DNA of 64,000 bases. Origin: Deltaproteobacteria bacterium. GTDB lineage: Bacteria; Bdellovibrionota; FAC87; UBA2466. The DNA lies in contig JACPWY010000013.1 in assembly GCA_016196825.1 (NCBI GenBank), positions 1 to 64,000 of the forward strand. The letters are read 5' to 3'. Below are positions 1-9,147 of this stretch, one piece after another (within the stretch, counting starts at the first letter, position 1; the number at the start of each line of letters is the position of its first letter). Under the pieces are notes generated by a model that did no database searches, was not told where the DNA came from, and saw only the letters and a program-made list of their open reading frames with translations. The translations under genes and the position numbers were made by a program.

Positions 1-212
1 CTTTGGATAACGATCCAGCGGAAGACAGGGAACTATCGGCGGCTACCATCGCCATCGATCCAGTTAATATTCCCAAGGCCAGAATGGCGATGAAGCGATT
101 TCGCCGAGAACTGTGTCGCGTGTTGGGAAAAGGGAAAAAGCAACGGGTCTATACCGTTTCACTTCAGTGTTTTCCGGCAGAAATGAATTTCGATCAAAAG
201 GAGAGAACATGA
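1..212 (+). CDS. C-terminal end of a TIGR02147/DUF4423-type protein (5' end outside window)
   Basis: An open frame enters from the left edge and stops with TGA at 210-212. The visible tail has a basic helix (KARMAMKRFRREL) followed by a strand ending QCFPAE. This matches the usual end of TIGR02147-family proteins, where an FRR-type helix is followed by a Vyql-iqlFPl strand. That family is abundant in Bdellovibrionota and Fibrobacteres and is thought to be regulatory, but its function is unproven. The stop overlaps the ATG of the next gene (ATGA), so the two are probably translationally coupled. Only about 70 residues are visible, so the family call is an inference from a short motif. Confidence 0.55.
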   Translation, partial: LDNDPAEDRELSAATIAIDPVNIPKARMAMKRFRRELCRVLGKGKKQRVYTVSLQCFPAEMNFDQKERT

Positions 213-1384
213 AAACGATCATCAGTCTGTTACTGTTTCTTGCGATTTCGGGCTGGGCAGAGGCCACGCCACCCATGCAGCCGCAAACCGCGCCAGGCGG
301 TGAGGTCGGTGGCAACGGTGAAGATCTATCAGCCTGGGTGACCTCAATTGGATATGAGATCCTGGACGAGCTTTACAAGAAGCCGGTTGATGGAATTTCG
401 CACGCCGAATTTCAAGACGCCATTAAGAATACGAAACTTATCTTTGTGACCACTGGGAATCGGGAGGAGTTGGAAAAAACATTTGGCGTCAAGCTTCTCG
501 TGAACCCGTTCAATGGACCAGTGGGACCAAAGGTACATGTCATTCGTCATAAGGATGAAAAGTTCTATATGTTTCTGGACTACGGTCCCTTTGAGGGTCT
601 TTACAAACGGTCTCAGCAGTACGGGAGTATCGGAAAGGACTATAGGTCACTGGCTCATGGCTATGTGTTAGCGTCTGGGAAAGCTGACGAGAAAAACTAC
701 GCGATTACGGCAAAAGCGCCTTTCGCCGCGATTTTTGCGGTGTTGGAGGCGCGAGGAAACGCTGAGAGACCAAAGATAAAACGGGTGAATCTTTCCCAAA
801 GCAAGGAAGCCATTACGTTAGTGGCGCTAGAAAAGAAGAACGCTGTTTGCTTGGGTGGGGATTTAGAAAACTACGGGATCATTCCCTATCTGTTTCATTC
901 GCTTCCCAAGAAACCGTTCCGGTTTCATCACTTTCCCACCCGTCGGCTTGACATGGGTGAGGCGAGATTGACCGACTATCCACGTTGGCGTGTGTCGATG
1001 TACAGCTACACTCAATTGCCCATTGGTGTTCCCGCAGGAACTGTGCGTCCAGGTTCCCCACACCCAATTTATTACAACGCCACTTTTAGTTTGGGAAATG
1101 ATCAGGAGAATCTGCGCTTCTGCGCGGAGGGAATCTGGAATGATGAGCGGATTCCGGTGTGTCTGCGTAGCGCTGAAAAGATGCCATTCATTCAATATGG
1201 AGAGATTCACCCCGTCTATGACGCCATAGGAAATCTGCTCTTGGATAAGACCTTAGTGGCTCATCTCAGTATCGCCCATGAAGAGCTGGAGGAGGTCGGC
1301 TTCCTCAACGGGAGAAACCCAACGCAATTCAAGGCATCGCTGGGACATTATAACGAGTGTTTGCGCAAGGCCTTAGGAAAGTGA
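209..1384 (+). CDS. Secreted protein of unknown function
   Basis: The ATG at 209 is preceded by AAGGAGAG at 198-205 and gives 391 residues; a longer in-frame ORF from 113 is less likely because it lacks this site. The first 18 or so residues form a signal peptide (MKTI, then a leucine-rich core, ending near AEA), so the protein is exported. The mature part has no motif I recognise. A stretch rich in Pro, His and Arg lies near the middle and a few cysteines are scattered. The start overlaps the stop of the upstream TIGR02147-like gene, and the 3' end overlaps the convergent DUF72 gene by 12 bp. Function unknown. Confidence 0.8.
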   Translation: MKTIISLLLFLAISGWAEATPPMQPQTAPGGEVGGNGEDLSAWVTSIGYEILDELYKKPVDGISHAEFQDAIKNTKLIFVTTGNREELEKTFGVKLLVNPFNGPVGPKVHVIRHKDEKFYMFLDYGPFEGLYKRSQQYGSIGKDYRSLAHGYVLASGKADEKNYAITAKAPFAAIFAVLEARGNAERPKIKRVNLSQSKEAITLVALEKKNAVCLGGDLENYGIIPYLFHSLPKKPFRFHHFPTRRLDMGEARLTDYPRWRVSMYSYTQLPIGVPAGTVRPGSPHPIYYNATFSLGNDQENLRFCAEGIWNDERIPVCLRSAEKMPFIQYGEIHPVYDAIGNLLLDKTLVAHLSIAHEELEEVGFLNGRNPTQFKASLGHYNECLRKALGK

Positions 1385-2257
1385 AGTGTGCTTCAAGATT
1401 CCCTCGATTGTTTTGGGAGCACAGCCTTCCGCGCGGTTGTTGACGAAGACAAAGGCTGGGATGCCGAGTTGGATGGCGCGTTCGATGAGATAAGCTGAGT
1501 CTTTGCGAAGTTCGGGCTGTTCGTCCTGGATGCGGTCGTAGGGGGAAAAGGCTTCAACGGCCTTTTCGTAGGGGCGCCCGGGTGTGAGAAGAACTCGGGC
1601 TGCGAGGAATGGGAGCGACAAGCCGTTCCAAACCTTCAATTGTTCGCCAATCGTCGGCATTCGTGTCCAGCTGTTGAAGACGTGGCCAAGGCCTTGGTCT
1701 TTGAGGAATGCGAAGTAGTCCTTTGTGATCCAGGTGTGATTTCTGAGTTCGATAGCAAATCGAAATCGATCTCTGGGGAGCTTGGCGAAAAACGCCCCAA
1801 GGCGTTTCAGAAGTTCTCGCCCATTCTCAATCATTCCCTGATGAAAGTGTGAGAATTCAAACATCACGACGCCGATGTGAGCCTGAAACTCTTCGATGGG
1901 GGCAAGGAACTGCTGGTGGAACACATCGGGGTTCAGAAAGTCGGGGTTGTTCTGGCCCGCGAGCTTTCCGTAACGCGGAAGCTTGGGGAACTTCACCACC
2001 GTCACAAATTCTGTGGCCTTAAGGCCGAAGAGTGCTTTGGTCTGCTTGCAGTAGGTCGCAAAGGTCTTTTTGAGGGGATAGGCGTAGTAGGTGTGGTCCA
2101 CTCCGACGCAGGTGTACGGGTATTCCTCTAGGCAGTGGGTCTCGAATTCCTTCTTGCTCTGATAGGCTTTGTTATAGACGAGCCCTTTCCAGCCTTCGTA
2201 TTTCCAGCTGGAGGTGCCGAGAAAAACCTGTTTGTGGGCGAGACCTTCGAGTGTCAC
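1373..2257 (-). CDS. DUF72 (YecE-like) family protein
   Basis: This 294-residue protein has the DUF72 pattern. It opens with a GTSSWKYEGW segment near residue 14, has YPYTCVGVDHTYYAYP around residues 45-60, a VVKFPKLPRYG segment near 90, FEFSHFH in the middle, and a C-terminal FVNNRAEGCAPKT segment that resembles the usual 'NNH..G.AP.NA' end. DUF72 proteins are TIM-barrel-like and of unknown biochemical role. Its start overlaps the stop of the upstream secreted protein by ATGA (2254-2257), so both belong to a minus-strand operon that begins with the M16 peptidase. The length is normal for the family. Confidence 0.85.
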   Translation of the reverse strand: MTLEGLAHKQVFLGTSSWKYEGWKGLVYNKAYQSKKEFETHCLEEYPYTCVGVDHTYYAYPLKKTFATYCKQTKALFGLKATEFVTVVKFPKLPRYGKLAGQNNPDFLNPDVFHQQFLAPIEEFQAHIGVVMFEFSHFHQGMIENGRELLKRLGAFFAKLPRDRFRFAIELRNHTWITKDYFAFLKDQGLGHVFNSWTRMPTIGEQLKVWNGLSLPFLAARVLLTPGRPYEKAVEAFSPYDRIQDEQPELRKDSAYLIERAIQLGIPAFVFVNNRAEGCAPKTIEGILKHTSLS

Positions 2258-3117
2258 CTATTTGTCCAGCCGCCGGACAGACCTCGCATCCGGGGGGACA
2301 AAAAGGCGACCTGCGAATCAAAGAAGCCGCGGTAGCGTCCGAAGTAACGATCGAGGAGCTGGCTCAAGGCCTCGCCCTCTTCAAACAGAACGGGCTTCTC
2401 GGGGTTGTTCTCCAGGAACAAGAAGCGCGGCACTGTATTGTGCGAATAGTTCCCGGAGTTTGGAAAAAGCGTCGACATGAGGGGACTCTCAAAGACCTGG
2501 TTCTTGGGGTCTTCGATGACGATCGAGTGGACCGTGAGATCCGTGAGGGGGAGCTTCTTCAAGTAACTCTCGACCAGCATTCGGTAGGTGCGGGAGCTTT
2601 GGCACCAACTCGGCCCCACGACAAAAAGCACATTGCGATTGGAATCAAAGTCATTGAGGAACGATTTCAGAAAGCGAACCTGGGTGAAAGTTTTCGTCAC
2701 TATCTCAGGAGTCCCTTGGAGGAGGTTTTTTATCTGGATCTGCTCACCGACAGAGAGTGAATCAAATGGACCACGATCAAGCGCAATGTGGTGGGAAGCG
2801 AGGTGGCCCGAGATCCGGGAAGACTGATTGATCCCCACATTGGTATTGAGAACGAGCGAGTTTTTGGCCCATTCCTCCCGAATCCCTTCCCAGGTCTTGT
2901 TGAGCGACGTGAATTCCTCGTTCGTCGGAACCTTCCCCGTCAGGGCAATGGTGGGGATGATTTCGTTTGTGTTGGATCCTTGGGTGAAATTGAGCGTGAA
3001 GGGGAGATAGTAGAGCCTGTGCATCATGAGGAGCTTGTTGGTCGGCGCCGGTGGCGGGGTCGGTGCCGCGAGAATGGAAACCGAAAAAAGCAGTGCGAGG
3101 GATAAGGCGAGTCTCAT
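2254..3117 (-). CDS. Secreted protein with possible thioredoxin-like fold
   Basis: This 287-residue protein starts with a clear signal peptide (MRLALSLALLFSVSILA). A mid-protein stretch, VLFVVGPSWCQSSRTYRMLV around residues 165-184, looks like the strand-Cys-helix of a thioredoxin fold. Only one cysteine is present where CxxC would be expected, so a redox role is uncertain. It overlaps both neighbours by 4 bp (ATGA with the M16 peptidase upstream at 3114-3117 and with the DUF72 gene at 2254-2257), which indicates a tightly coupled operon. The thioredoxin suggestion is an inference from one motif; otherwise the function is unknown. Confidence 0.7.
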   Translation of the reverse strand: MRLALSLALLFSVSILAAPTPPPAPTNKLLMMHRLYYLPFTLNFTQGSNTNEIIPTIALTGKVPTNEEFTSLNKTWEGIREEWAKNSLVLNTNVGINQSSRISGHLASHHIALDRGPFDSLSVGEQIQIKNLLQGTPEIVTKTFTQVRFLKSFLNDFDSNRNVLFVVGPSWCQSSRTYRMLVESYLKKLPLTDLTVHSIVIEDPKNQVFESPLMSTLFPNSGNYSHNTVPRFLFLENNPEKPVLFEEGEALSQLLDRYFGRYRGFFDSQVAFLSPRMRGLSGGWTNR

Positions 3118-5729
3118 ACAGCCTCCATTATACGTTCCTTCGTTTGGCGTGTCTTAATTCCCGGCTGCCAGCTCTCGATCACCTCGGCTTCGCTCAGTGC
3201 GTCACCGTGAACGATAGAAATGGTTGCGAGGTTCGGATCCAGGTATCGAGCCGCGACCCGTTGAATGGTCTTGGCGTCGATGGCCCGCACCAACTCAACT
3301 ACTTTGGTACTGTGATCGTAACCTAGACCGTACACTTCATCTAGTCCGAAGGTGAAGCACTGCGACGATGCCCGCTGCATGTCGAGATCGAACCGGCCCA
3401 GCCAATATTGTTTAGCGCGGGCGAGCTCGGTGGCGCCCATGGGCGTGTCGATCACCTTTTGGATCTCGTGGCGAATGCCCGAGAGTGATTTCCTCCATTT
3501 CTCAGGGGAACAGCCAATATAGAAGGAAAAGGTGCCTGCGTCCGGTCCGTCGCTCTGCATGGGGCTCACGGAATAGGCGAGGCTTTGTTTATCTCTGAGC
3601 TCGAGAAAGAGTCGCCCCCCCTGGCCGCTGAGGGCCGAGGAGAGAATCTTAAGAGCGTACCTGTCGGGATCGTAAAGCGAGGCCGCCATAAACCCCACCA
3701 TTATATGGCTTTGGTGGAGCGGGGTCTTGCGCGCCACAACGGCCGACACTTCGGTCGCTGGCTTGGCGGTGAGCTTGATATTGTCCATATTGCCGGAGAC
3801 CGGGAGGGTGGCGCAGAGTTCGGTGACGTCCGCGATCAGGTCCCCTTTGAAATCCCCGACCATCGCCACAACGAGATGTTTCTGATGCACGTTGCGTTTG
3901 TAGAAGTCGATCAGATCCTCTCGCTTTAAGCCCTCAACGGAGCCTTTCGTTCCCAGGGCCGATCGGCCATAGGGGTGATTAGGGAAGAGTCTTTCCATGA
4001 GGCCCAAGTGCACAACGGCTCCTGGGGAATCCTTTTCGGCCAGGATCTCGCGAAGAAGAAGATTCTTTTCCGTGTCGAATTCATCTCCGGGGAAGGTGGG
4101 TCGGGCGAGCACATCGTGGACGATGGGCCGGAGGCTCGACCAGTGTTTGGTGAGGCACTCCACGGAAAGCCCCAACGTATTGCGTCCGCAATAGGTGTGG
4201 ACGCTTGCCCCGAGAGATTCGAGGATCTTGGCGATCTTGAGCGAGGTGTAGCGATCTGTGCCCGAGCTCCAGACTCGACTGAAGAGTGTCCCCAAGCCCA
4301 GTTGTTTTACTGTCTCAAGACGCGACCCGCCCTTAAAAATCAAACGCAGCGACAGCGTCGGGAGGGTCAAGGTTTTCTTGGAGACGAACGTGATGCCTCC
4401 GCGCGTTTCCCGGTTCAGTGGTGTCTCAACGACCGTTGTGTGTTTGTGGGGGGTGAAACCAGTCTTAACGATCTTTAGGATTGCGTCTTTGTCGAGTGGG
4501 GCCGCCTTGGGGTGAACGGCGGAGATAATCCCAGGCTTCGCAAAGACCTTCGAGATCGCTTCGGTTGCCTCCGACGGGGTGACGCTCATCAACTCATTGA
4601 GATAGGTGGATTCGAATTCCGGATTATTGAACTCGCAGTAGTAGTACCCAAGTCGTCGGGCATAACCGTCCACGGTCTCTTTGGCGAAAATCGTGTCGCT
4701 CTCAAGCGATGACTTGATGCGATCGATCTCGTCGACCTCAAGACCGGTGCGGGCGACCTCGGTGAGAAGGCGATACGTCTCCTCCACGGCCACTGTCGCC
4801 TTTTCGGGGGCTACTGTGAGATGGAGCATGACAATGCCGCAATGGCCGGTGGCCATCATTCCGATGTGGGTTTCTAGTGCCAGCTGTTTTTCCTTCACGA
4901 GGCGTTGGTAGAGTCGGCTGCTTTCGCCTTGGCCCAGGGCACTGCACATGAGATCGAGCTCGGGTGTGGCCGCGTCGTGGATGCCGGGGACTGGAATGCC
5001 GATCTGGATGTGTGTCTCCTCGATTTCCTTGGCGACCGCGATGAATTTAGGCGTGCTAGTTCGGGGGATCTTGAAAGGCGGCGTTGCTGGCACGGGGCGT
5101 TTGGGAATCTTGGTGAGCTTTTTCGCGGCACTGCTTATTGCTTTGGCTCTGTCGACGTCGCCGACTATGAAAAGACTGATTGTGCCTGCGTGGTAGTGTT
5201 TTCTGAAATAGTCGGAGAGCGTTCTGGAATTGATTTTTCTCACGGTCGACTCAAAGCCAAGGACAGGCCGACCGTACGGAGTGCCAGCGAATGCGAGCTT
5301 CCACATGTTGTGGGAGAGCACCTTGTGAGGTGAGTCATTCGCGCGCTTGATCTCTTCGAGAATGACCTCCTTCTCCTTTTCCATTTCGTCGGAGTCGAAT
5401 GTGGGGTTTTGGATAGCGTCGGCGATGACGTCAAGGCCCTCCTCGAAGTACCGGCTCGCGATTGTTGTGTAATACGCGGTCTCGGCAAACGAAGTGAAGG
5501 CGTTGATCTCACCACCATGGCTTTCGATCTCTAAAGCAATGCGGCCGACCTGCCGTTTCTTGGTTCCCTTAAATAAAGAGTGTTCGAGATAGTGGGAAAT
5601 GCCGGCTAACTTGTCGGGTTCATGGATACTTCCGCGCGTGACAACCGCGTGGATGCTCACGACAGGAGAGGCGTGGCTTTCGACGACAAAAACGGGTATT
5701 CCATTGGGGAGGACTGTCTTGTGGATCAT
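3114..5729 (-). CDS. M16 family zinc metallopeptidase, two-domain (insulinase/PqqL-like)
   Basis: From the ATG at 5729 this is a protein of about 871 residues. The N-terminal half carries the inverted zinc motif HYLEH (about residue 62), followed by the downstream glutamate region EEIKRANDSPHK. The second half (from about residue 440) repeats the fold but lacks HxxEH, as is usual for the non-catalytic half of two-domain M16 peptidases. An upstream in-frame ATG at 5807 exists, but MIHKTVLPNG is the normal family start. No signal peptide is evident, so the location is unclear. The 5' end overlaps the divergent hemW start by 9 bp. It heads an operon with a secreted protein and a DUF72 protein. 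Confidence 0.88.
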   Translation of the reverse strand: MIHKTVLPNGIPVFVVESHASPVVSIHAVVTRGSIHEPDKLAGISHYLEHSLFKGTKKRQVGRIALEIESHGGEINAFTSFAETAYYTTIASRYFEEGLDVIADAIQNPTFDSDEMEKEKEVILEEIKRANDSPHKVLSHNMWKLAFAGTPYGRPVLGFESTVRKINSRTLSDYFRKHYHAGTISLFIVGDVDRAKAISSAAKKLTKIPKRPVPATPPFKIPRTSTPKFIAVAKEIEETHIQIGIPVPGIHDAATPELDLMCSALGQGESSRLYQRLVKEKQLALETHIGMMATGHCGIVMLHLTVAPEKATVAVEETYRLLTEVARTGLEVDEIDRIKSSLESDTIFAKETVDGYARRLGYYYCEFNNPEFESTYLNELMSVTPSEATEAISKVFAKPGIISAVHPKAAPLDKDAILKIVKTGFTPHKHTTVVETPLNRETRGGITFVSKKTLTLPTLSLRLIFKGGSRLETVKQLGLGTLFSRVWSSGTDRYTSLKIAKILESLGASVHTYCGRNTLGLSVECLTKHWSSLRPIVHDVLARPTFPGDEFDTEKNLLLREILAEKDSPGAVVHLGLMERLFPNHPYGRSALGTKGSVEGLKREDLIDFYKRNVHQKHLVVAMVGDFKGDLIADVTELCATLPVSGNMDNIKLTAKPATEVSAVVARKTPLHQSHIMVGFMAASLYDPDRYALKILSSALSGQGGRLFLELRDKQSLAYSVSPMQSDGPDAGTFSFYIGCSPEKWRKSLSGIRHEIQKVIDTPMGATELARAKQYWLGRFDLDMQRASSQCFTFGLDEVYGLGYDHSTKVVELVRAIDAKTIQRVAARYLDPNLATISIVHGDALSEAEVIESWQPGIKTRQTKERIMEAV

Positions 5730-6887
5730 AGTCGGCAATCTTATCAATGCGCGCGATCTCTGACAAACCAGTTTGGGGTCTATTTGCACGTGCCGTATTG
5801 TCGGCATCGGTGCTCGTACTGCGATTTTTTTTCCTCAGCTGAGAATCATGAGTTCGGCCGTTTTGCGAAGAGGATCGCTGAGGAGACAGCCCAGGCGGCC
5901 GTCTGGTGGCAGGAGCTGGCTCATTCACGGGTTGTTGACACGGTGTTTTTTGGAGGTGGCACGCCATCCTTGCTCTCCGTTCCGTGGCGCGCGGCCATAC
6001 TCGACGCGCTGAGTCGGAATTTGACTTGGGGGGAAGGCGTCGAGGTGACGCTAGAGACCAATCCCGAAACGGTGGATACGGCCTTTGTGGATTCGCTTCT
6101 TGAGTCGGGGGTCAATCGCCTGAGCCTCGGCGTGCAGAGCTTCTCTCAAGAATTCTTGGATCGTCTCGATAGGCGTTGCCGTCCGGAATCGGTCTTCGAG
6201 GCGACACGACTCATTCGAGCGAGCGGCTGGAAAAACTGGAGCCTCGATCTGATCATGGGGATTCCCGGGCAGAGCGCGGAAGATCTGAAAGAAGATCTCG
6301 AGACGGCACTCGCCCTTGAACCCACTCACATGAGCGTCTACACGCTGACGCTCAAGCCTGGGCACATCTTGTATAAGGATCTGCCCGATGAAGATCTCTC
6401 GGCCGATCTTTTTGAACTGGCGCGCGACACGCTGGCCGCGAACGGTTTTCGCCAGTACGAGATCTCCAATTTTGCCAAGCCCGGCTTTGAGTGCCGTCAT
6501 AATTTGCTCTACTGGAGCGGCTCCGATTTTTTGGGACTTGGCCCCTCGGCAGCGAGCCGATATTTTGCGGGGGGCGTGTTTCACCACCGAAAACAGGTGG
6601 CCGACCTCAATCGCTATTTTTCTCAAAAAGACGTACGAGAAGTTGCCTTCGAGTCGACCACTCGCGAACAGGCCGTTCTGGAAGCAGCCTTCCTGGAGCT
6701 CCGTAAAGATGACGGCATCGACTGCGGCGATTTCCGGAGGCGCTTTGGCGTCGACTTACGGCACGGCTCCCGAGTGGGGGATCTGGCATCAGACGGCCTA
6801 TTGGAGACTGTAGGAGAGCGGCTCTGGCTGACTGATCGGGGGCGCCTCCTCGCCGACAGCGTGGCGCCGGCGTTGGTGGGGGCGTGA
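5721..6887 (+). CDS. hemW: Radical SAM heme chaperone HemW (coproporphyrinogen III oxidase-like)
   Basis: The radical-SAM cluster motif CRHRCSYC (CxxxCxxC) lies within VYLHVPYC, as in HemW/HemN-like proteins. It is followed by FFGGGTPSLL, ETNPETVD, RLSLGVQSF and SLDLIMGIPGQ. HemW binds a 4Fe-4S cluster and transfers heme to target proteins. The start is best placed at GTG 5721: GGGGAGG at 5706-5712 is ideally spaced, and this gives 388 residues, the usual family length. An in-frame ATG at 5622 would add 33 atypical residues. The gene begins inside the 5' end of the divergent M16 peptidase gene, so the promoters of both must lie inside each other's coding sequence. Confidence 0.88.
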   Translation: MDHSRQSYQCARSLTNQFGVYLHVPYCRHRCSYCDFFSSAENHEFGRFAKRIAEETAQAAVWWQELAHSRVVDTVFFGGGTPSLLSVPWRAAILDALSRNLTWGEGVEVTLETNPETVDTAFVDSLLESGVNRLSLGVQSFSQEFLDRLDRRCRPESVFEATRLIRASGWKNWSLDLIMGIPGQSAEDLKEDLETALALEPTHMSVYTLTLKPGHILYKDLPDEDLSADLFELARDTLAANGFRQYEISNFAKPGFECRHNLLYWSGSDFLGLGPSAASRYFAGGVFHHRKQVADLNRYFSQKDVREVAFESTTREQAVLEAAFLELRKDDGIDCGDFRRRFGVDLRHGSRVGDLASDGLLETVGERLWLTDRGRLLADSVAPALVGA

Positions 6888-6997
6888 GTTGGGGCTGAAA
6901 GAAGAGAGCGCGAAAAGCCTGATTGCGAAGGCGAAAAAAAGCTCGGGTGTAAGTGCCGAACCGCAGGCGTAAGAATTCAGAGTGACAATCTTTGTCC

Positions 6998-7027
6998 TTG
7001 GTCCTTCCCCTGCGTTTTCTGTATAAC
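6998..7027 (+). promoter_or_regulatory. Possible sigma-70 promoter for the small secreted protein
   Basis: TTGGTC at 6998-7003 and TATAAC at 7022-7027 are separated by 18 bp. They lie in the 189-bp gap between hemW and the next gene, leaving a leader of about 45 nt. The rest of this gap shows no gene or repeat. Confidence 0.35.
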
Positions 7028-7076
7028 GCTTCTTGTCTCCAAAAGACTCACTTCGAAATTTATTAGGAGGAATTGA

Positions 7077-7553
7077 ATGAAGTTACTTCTTTCTGCCCTT
7101 TTCGTCTGCGCTGCTGCGATTGGTGAGCCGGGTTGGTTTGAAAGCCATTACAACCAGGGTGGTGGCGAGTTTGCCGCAGAGGTAGACAGCAAGAGAAGCG
7201 ATATCTTGGAGAAATATAAGGCCGATGAATGCTACACGTTCATCAGCAGGTGCCCACAGAGTTTCGGGGACTGCACAAGTAAGCCAATTAGGGGCGGGTA
7301 CCGCGGAACTTGCGAATGCGCGTGGGCCAGCCAAGAACAATGGAGAGTCATTTATCTTACGTCCAGCGGAGAAAAAAAAGATATTACCTACTGGAAGCCT
7401 GGCCAAGGCGGAAGAAAAAGTGCCTCACATGATGCCACCTCTCTTGGTACCGTCGAGCTAAACTCCCGCCTATACGCGTTTGCGAAATTTCAGGCAGGTA
7501 GGGACCTAACCGAGATTAATAGCCATCTTTGTAAGTATTACAAAATAGAATAG
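7077..7553 (+). CDS. Small secreted cysteine-containing protein, unknown
   Basis: The ATG at 7077 has a strong TTAGGAGG site at 7063-7070. The 158-residue product begins with a short signal peptide (MKLLLSALFVCAAAIG). The mature part has cysteines grouped in CYTFISRCPQSFGDC and CEC, with a final one near the C-terminus, suggesting disulfide bonds outside the cytoplasm. No family is recognised. It lies alone between hemW and the convergent sthA gene. Confidence 0.7.
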   Translation: MKLLLSALFVCAAAIGEPGWFESHYNQGGGEFAAEVDSKRSDILEKYKADECYTFISRCPQSFGDCTSKPIRGGYRGTCECAWASQEQWRVIYLTSSGEKKDITYWKPGQGGRKSASHDATSLGTVELNSRLYAFAKFQAGRDLTEINSHLCKYYKIE

Positions 7554-7610
7554 ACGCCCGCTCCAGGAGTCTCTTAAATATGAACCTGAGGTCGCCCGCT
7601 CCAGCCTCTT

Positions 7611-8993
7611 TCAAACGATCTTTCCCAGCGCATCGTAGGTGGCGTATTTGTAGAGTTCGGTCAGAGTCGGGTAGTTGAAGCAGGTTTGAATAAAAAGATC
7701 CGCTGTTGATTTCGTCAGCAAAGCAACAAGGCCCGTATGCACCAATTCGGAGGACTGTTCGCCGAGCACGTGGACGCCCAGAAGGGCTTTAGTCTCTTTG
7801 TGAAACAGGAGCTTCAATATCCCGCTCTCCTCGCCGACAATCTTCCCGCGTGCATTGTCCTTGTAGTGAGCAACACCCGCCACATACGGAATCTTCTTCT
7901 CCATGAGCGCCTGTTCGGTTTCGCCAGCCATCGAACATTCCGGGATCGTATAGATACCGTACGGCAGTATCGGCGCCAGATCCGATTTATATTTCAGGTC
8001 AAACGCGTGAACCATCGCCACCCGCCCCTGTTCCATCGATGTCGAGGCTAGCGCCGGGAATCCGATCACGTCGCCTACCGCGTAGATGTTGGGAACCACG
8101 GTCTGATAGTGGATATTCACATCGATGAGCCCCCTCTTGTTGGGAGTGATCCCCACCTTATCGAGGCCAAGCCCGTTCGTGTTTCCCTGTCGGCCGGAGG
8201 CGACCAGGATGCTCTCACTGGAGATCACCACCTTTGAAGAAAGAGTGATCAAGAATCCGTCCGCGGCTTTGGCAACCTGTTCGACGTTGGCCCCCAAACA
8301 CATCGTAATTCCAAGGGCCTTCATCCGTTGGAGAAGTAGCTCCGATATCTGAGAATCCAAGAACGGCAACAGAGTCTCTTTCCCATCAACAAGCGTTACC
8401 TCCACCCCCAAGACTTGAAACATGCAGGCGTATTCACACCCAATGACCCCTCCGCCCACGATGGTCATTGATTTGGGAATATCTTGTAGCTTAAGAATCG
8501 TATCGGAATCGTAGATTCCGTTTTGTGGAAAATTAAAAACGGGTGGATGGTGTGGCGAAGTACCCGTGGCGATGAGAATCTTACGGGCTTTCAGAGTCTC
8601 TTTCTTCCCGCGCGCGCTGAACTCCACGGACTGGGGATCTCTCAAGGCGGGCGTTGCCTGAATCACCTCAACTCTGTGCCGCTCCAGGTTGCGCCGGATC
8701 CTCACCCTTTCTGCTTCACACACCTCTTTTTCGTGGCGCATGAAATCAGTGGCGTTCACCCGATCCTTCAAGGCAATGTCAATTCCACCCAATCTGCGTT
8801 GCTGAATCCCAGAGAGCACGAGAGCCGTTTCGCGAAGAGTCTTTGAAGGCAGCGTGCCCGTGTTGGCTGCGGCCCCGCCCAACACCCGCTCCTTTTCGAA
8901 CAGCACAACTTTCTTTCCAAAATAGGCGGCCTGCGCCGCTCCCTTTTCGCCTCCGGGGCCAGAGCCGATAACAATGAGATCAAAATCAGCCAT
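7611..8993 (-). CDS. sthA: Soluble (Si-specific) NAD(P)+ transhydrogenase
   Basis: This is a flavoprotein of the pyridine nucleotide-disulfide reductase superfamily. It has an N-terminal FAD-binding GSGPGGEKGAAQAA motif, a GTLPSKTLRE segment, a second dinucleotide motif (VVGGGVIGCEYA) and a YAVGDVIG segment. The region that holds the redox-active CxxxxC pair in dihydrolipoamide dehydrogenases reads GGAAANTGTLPSK, without the cysteines; absence of that disulfide is characteristic of SthA. The enzyme interconverts NADPH and NADH in the cytoplasm. The start is placed at MADFDLIVIG (8993), giving 460 residues, close to the usual length; an upstream in-frame start at 9050 is less likely. It appears monocistronic. 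Confidence 0.87.
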   Translation of the reverse strand: MADFDLIVIGSGPGGEKGAAQAAYFGKKVVLFEKERVLGGAAANTGTLPSKTLRETALVLSGIQQRRLGGIDIALKDRVNATDFMRHEKEVCEAERVRIRRNLERHRVEVIQATPALRDPQSVEFSARGKKETLKARKILIATGTSPHHPPVFNFPQNGIYDSDTILKLQDIPKSMTIVGGGVIGCEYACMFQVLGVEVTLVDGKETLLPFLDSQISELLLQRMKALGITMCLGANVEQVAKAADGFLITLSSKVVISSESILVASGRQGNTNGLGLDKVGITPNKRGLIDVNIHYQTVVPNIYAVGDVIGFPALASTSMEQGRVAMVHAFDLKYKSDLAPILPYGIYTIPECSMAGETEQALMEKKIPYVAGVAHYKDNARGKIVGEESGILKLLFHKETKALLGVHVLGEQSSELVHTGLVALLTKSTADLFIQTCFNYPTLTELYKYATYDALGKIV

Positions 8994-9147
8994 GTCACAA
9001 CTATGCCAAAGCGGTGCACCCTTGTCAGGAGACATAAGGAAGCCAACCAATCTGGCGCGGTGCGCCCCTTTTTCCTGGATCCCCCCTCACCGACTAACTC
9101 CGGCAATCCTACGAGTTCGCGGAGACCGTCAAACCGAAAAAATAGCT

